Shown here: one piece after another, positions 39,998-42,275 of the stretch | Numbering within the stretch: the first letter of the stretch is position 1 | Layout: every line of letters starts with the position of its first letter | NCBI RefSeq assembly: GCF_944377805.1 | Contig: NZ_CALWFZ010000017.1 | Span: forward strand, 1 to 42,275 | Origin: an uncultured Mediterraneibacter sp. | Lineage (GTDB): Bacteria; Bacillota; Clostridia; Lachnospirales; Lachnospiraceae | Reading direction: 5' to 3' | DNA: 42,275 nt | The notes under the pieces: generated by a model | The model's input: the letters and a program-made list of their open reading frames with translations, nothing else | Told to the model about the DNA's origin: nothing | Databases searched by the model: none | Position numbers and translations under genes: made by a program

Positions 39998-40858
39998 TTA
40001 CGATTTCTGAATTTTTACACGTTCCCGATCCGGATGCTCGCCCGACCACCCATCCTGCGGCATCGTTATGAGACGCCAGATGTCCTCCTTATCCATCTCA
40101 AACGAAAAGAGATCAAGATTCTCTTTCATACGCTCAAAAGACGAGGATTTCGGCAGCGGTATGATTCCTCTTTGAACCGCGAATTTCAGACATATCTGCC
40201 CCGGCGATACTCCGTATTTCGCGGCAAGTTCATTGAGCAGAGGCGCTTCGAGCACCCGGCCGCGCCCGATAGGACTCCACGCCTGTACCAGAATATTTTT
40301 CTCCCGGCAATACTGTACCGTCGCTTCCTGACTGTATCCCGGATGATACTCGATCTGATCCGCCACAGGTTTTACACGACAGTGTTCCAGTATATTATCA
40401 ATGTGATGAGGAAGGAAATTGCTCAGGCCGATTGCGCGAATCTTTCCCGCTTCATACAGCTCCTCCATCGCTTTCCAGGTCTCCAGATCCAGCTTCTTCC
40501 AGTCTTTATATCCGGGATTTGGAAGCGGCCAGTGGATCAGGTACATATCCAGATAATCTGTATCCAGATTCTTTAATGTCTGATCAAAGGCTTTCAGAGT
40601 GTTCTCATATCCCATCTCTGTCTTCCAGACCTTGCTTGTAATAAAAAATTTCTCTCTGTCAAGACCGCTTTCTCTGATCGCTTCCGCCAGATAAGTTTCC
40701 GTTCCGTAGAAAGAAGCGGTGTCAAAATACCGATACCCTGCTTCAATCGCCGTGCGTATCACATCAGCACTCTTCCCGTCTGCCGCCTTATATGTCCCGA
40801 AGGCCACTGCCGGTATCTGAACGCCGTTGCTCAGTGTATAAGTGTGTTCTTCTTTCAT
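39998..40858 (-). CDS. Aldo/keto reductase
   Basis: 286 residues from the ATG at 40858, which overlaps the ydcF-like stop as ATGA and has GAAAGGAAG upstream; earlier ATG is less fitting. The AKR tetrad is seen: Asp and Tyr in FDTASFYGTETYLAEAI, Lys in ITSKVWKTEMG, His in MYLIHWPLPNPGY. Then IRAIGLSNFLPHHIDNIL and PVADQIEYHPGY, and the cofactor region IIPLPKSSSFERMKENLDLF, typical of NADPH-dependent AKR5-like enzymes. It reduces aldehydes or ketones; the substrate is unknown. Third gene of the SEC-C, ydcF, AKR unit. Confidence 0.93.
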   Translation of the reverse strand: MKEEHTYTLSNGVQIPAVAFGTYKAADGKSADVIRTAIEAGYRYFDTASFYGTETYLAEAIRESGLDREKFFITSKVWKTEMGYENTLKAFDQTLKNLDTDYLDMYLIHWPLPNPGYKDWKKLDLETWKAMEELYEAGKIRAIGLSNFLPHHIDNILEHCRVKPVADQIEYHPGYSQEATVQYCREKNILVQAWSPIGRGRVLEAPLLNELAAKYGVSPGQICLKFAVQRGIIPLPKSSSFERMKENLDLFSFEMDKEDIWRLITMPQDGWSGEHPDRERVKIQKS

Positions 40859-41580
40859 GTTTTTCTTCCTTTCATCCATACATAAATCACTGCAAAGAAT
40901 TCCCGAACAAGATAATTTATCTGAAACACCGGGTTGGAGGATGCCGGAATGAGAACCAGTCTGCGCATTCCTTCCTGCCTTGCGATCCTGGAAGCGCGGT
41001 AGATATGAAACCCGTTTGTCACAATTCCGACGATGACATCCTCCTCGCCAAGATACTGTTTTGAAAACCTGAAGTTCTCCCTTGTGGATGTCGACCTGTC
41101 CTCCCGATATATCTGACCGGAAGGAATTCCGTTTCGTATGAGATATTGAGCCATAGCTTCCGCCTCGGATAGCGCCTCTCCTCTTCCCTGCCCTCCGGAT
41201 ACAATCACTTTCGTATCCGGGTAGCTGTCAAGATATGAAACAGCTCTGTCCAGACGACGCTTCAGAGAATCTGTCAGTTTTGTTCCTCTCACCTGGGCAC
41301 CAAGGACAATCAGCGCATCCGCCTTGCGGTCTCCCCGGGAAAAAAGAGATGCTATAATCCTGCTCTCTACTATAAGGAAAACAATCCAGCACAGAGCACA
41401 TACTCGCGCCAGAATTGTATACATGTATTCAGAAAGCGGCGCGCACCCTGCTATCAGATGCACGCCGCCACACAGCAGCCAGAAAACCGCAAATGTTGAT
41501 CTGAGTTTCCGTGAATAGCAGGCGAGTATCACATAATATAAAACACACAAAATCCCCACGATCAAAAAATAAAGTTTCAT
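40855..41580 (-). CDS. YdcF/SanA-type (DUF218) membrane protein
   Basis: 241 residues. The N-terminal ~85 residues are three hydrophobic helices (LYFLIVGILCVLYYVILACY and after). The DUF218 domain starts at ADALIVLGAQVRGTKLTDSL and has KVIVSGGQGRGEALSEAEAM, DRSTSTRENFRFSKQYL, and the closing VTNGFHIYRASRIARQEG. Family members are linked to envelope or vancomycin-sensitivity traits (SanA), but the activity is undefined. It starts immediately after the SEC-C stop and overlaps the AKR start. Confidence 0.88.
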   Translation of the reverse strand: MKLYFLIVGILCVLYYVILACYSRKLRSTFAVFWLLCGGVHLIAGCAPLSEYMYTILARVCALCWIVFLIVESRIIASLFSRGDRKADALIVLGAQVRGTKLTDSLKRRLDRAVSYLDSYPDTKVIVSGGQGRGEALSEAEAMAQYLIRNGIPSGQIYREDRSTSTRENFRFSKQYLGEEDVIVGIVTNGFHIYRASRIARQEGMRRLVLIPASSNPVFQINYLVREFFAVIYVWMKGRKT

Positions 41581-42096
41581 TTATACGTTTCTGCCGCAGC
41601 ACTTTTTATATTTTTTGCCGCTTCCGCACGGACACGGATCATTTCTTCCGATCTTCTTCGCTTTGCGAACCGTTCCGGAAGCTTTCTGTTCTCTGTACAG
41701 ACGTTTTCTCGTCTCTTCATCAAAGATCGCTTCCCACTGCGGGAGTTCATAGAGCCAGTCGGCTTTGGCGTCCACCATATTTTTATACAGCAGCTCCTTG
41801 TCGAATCCAAGGCTCACCTCTGTGTCCTCCGTCATCATCTCAATCGGATTCGGAGTCCTGAGGCTGTCGTTGATTCCGTCGAGAAATCCCACCATAGTCA
41901 TTAAATCCTGACCATACTTTTGAGCCAGTTCTTTTACAGTTCCCTTTACTTCTGTATCAGGATCAGCAAGCAGCTTTTCATAGATTTCTTTCTCGATCAC
42001 AAAGTAGTTTGCCCAGAACTTCTCAAGCTGATCTCTTGAGAGAGTCTGATCGTACGCTTTCGCACGCCACTGTTCTAATAAACTTTTTTCACTCAT
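41581..42096 (-). CDS. SEC-C zinc-binding domain protein
   Basis: 171 residues. The last 22 form a SEC-C motif ([19 protein letters not shown]), which holds zinc as in SecA. The preceding part is mostly helical ([37 protein letters not shown]) and contains [20 protein letters not shown]. The role of small SEC-C proteins is unclear; ribosome or SecB/SecA contacts are suggested for relatives. First gene of the three-gene unit, with a good promoter upstream. Confidence 0.85.
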   Translation of the reverse strand: MSEKSLLEQWRAKAYDQTLSRDQLEKFWANYFVIEKEIYEKLLADPDTEVKGTVKELAQKYGQDLMTMVGFLDGINDSLRTPNPIEMMTEDTEVSLGFDKELLYKNMVDAKADWLYELPQWEAIFDEETRKRLYREQKASGTVRKAKKIGRNDPCPCGSGKKYKKCCGRNV

Positions 42097-42142
42097 CGTA
42101 TATTACTCCTTTGTCCTGTTATCTGAAAATCCATCGGTGACT

Positions 42143-42171
42143 ATTATATACCAATTTCTGTTTGCCGTAAA
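42143..42171 (-). promoter_or_regulatory. Promoter of the SEC-C, ydcF-like, AKR unit
   Basis: On the minus strand TTTACG (42166-42171) and TATAAT (42143-42148) are separated by 17 bases; the -10 is perfect and the -35 has four of six matches. Confidence 0.6.
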
Positions 42172-42211
42172 CAACTATTTTGGTTATACTGTAACTATAC
42201 GTGTAGGTTTG

Positions 42212-42275
42212 TCAAACATATGTTACACCATGCTGAATAAATTCCTTCAAGACAGTCTGTGGGGATTTCCAGCCC
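42212..42275 (-). CDS. Possible C-terminus of a transposase (partial, cut by the window edge)
   Basis: The minus-strand frame ending at TGA 42212-42214 reads GWKSPQTVLKEFIQHGVTYV. A W-K-(S/T)-P-x-x-(V/E)-x-x-x-(F/L) pattern close to the C-terminus is typical of the last helix of DDE transposases of the IS30/IS3 type. Only 20 residues are visible, so the identity is uncertain and the rest lies to the right of the window. No inverted repeat can be confirmed in the 60 bases that follow. Confidence 0.35.
   Translation of the reverse strand, partial: GWKSPQTVLKEFIQHGVTYV

Noticed and set aside
1-42275. CRISPR arrays, rRNA and tRNA genes
   Set aside because: No regularly spaced repeats, and no stretches resembling conserved rRNA or tRNA cloverleaf sequence, were found by reading.

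Overview
The window looks like chromosomal sequence from a spore-forming, anaerobic member of the Clostridia, most likely Lachnospiraceae. Points in favour: a GerA/SpoVAF-type spore germination protein, a DUF1540 protein with a forespore-like promoter, an electron-bifurcating NfnAB pair, an Fhs/FolD one-carbon module, a Rex redox repressor, and strong AGGAGG-type ribosome binding sites. The family assignment is inferred from gene content and protein style, not from a 16S or marker search.

Layout. (1) 85-4319 (+): an operon of a GPH-family sugar:cation symporter, an MFS transporter and a GH78-like intracellular glycosidase. (2) 4340-5540: a patch of broken genes on the minus strand. It holds a deleted and frameshifted radical SAM gene that resembles the 'radical SAM mobile pair' protein B, a truncated SUFU-domain (immunity-like) gene with a foreign C-terminal tail, and a 74-codon gene with a one-base frameshift in a G run. 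(3) 5542-9584 (-): helD, a FAD/Rieske oxidoreductase and rlmH. (4) 9805-10371 (+): a membrane-anchored FKBP-like protein. (5) 10478-13404 (-): an OmpR-type two-component system plus a lipoprotein; the regulator and lipoprotein genes have near-identical promoters carrying 11-bp direct repeats. (6) 13613-16597 (-): nfnA-nfnB-alkD-like. (7) 16746-17927 (-): an iron alcohol dehydrogenase behind a Rex-box-like operator. (8) 18089-25306 (-): tepA-like protease, then ftsK, fhs, folD and a zinc-ribbon/TPR/CHB_HEX membrane protein. (9) 25417-28210 (-): yebC, a CFI-box-CTERM protein and metY. (10) 28302-32106 (-): rex, nnrE/D, alr and mazF. (11) 32296-34236 (+): an ABC-F ATPase. (12) 34261-39435 (-): degV, a GerA/SpoVAF-type gene, and metA, aminotransferase, dut. 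(13) 39609-42096 (-): a SEC-C protein, a YdcF protein, an aldo/keto reductase and a DUF1540 protein. (14) The right edge appears to carry the last residues of a transposase.

How genes work together. Redox metabolism recurs: rex is linked to nnrE/D (NAD(P)HX repair), a Rex-like operator covers the start region of the alcohol dehydrogenase promoter, and nfnAB couples ferredoxin, NADH and NADPH. MetA (with Glu111, the acetyl-CoA type) and MetY form the O-acetylhomoserine route to homocysteine/methionine although they are about 12 kb apart. Fhs and FolD form the formyl-/methylene-THF branch. Most of the window is ordinary core genome. The accessory part is 4.34-5.54 kb, and the least explained regulatory structure is the shared promoter of the two-component locus. 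No rRNA, tRNA or CRISPR array was recognised.
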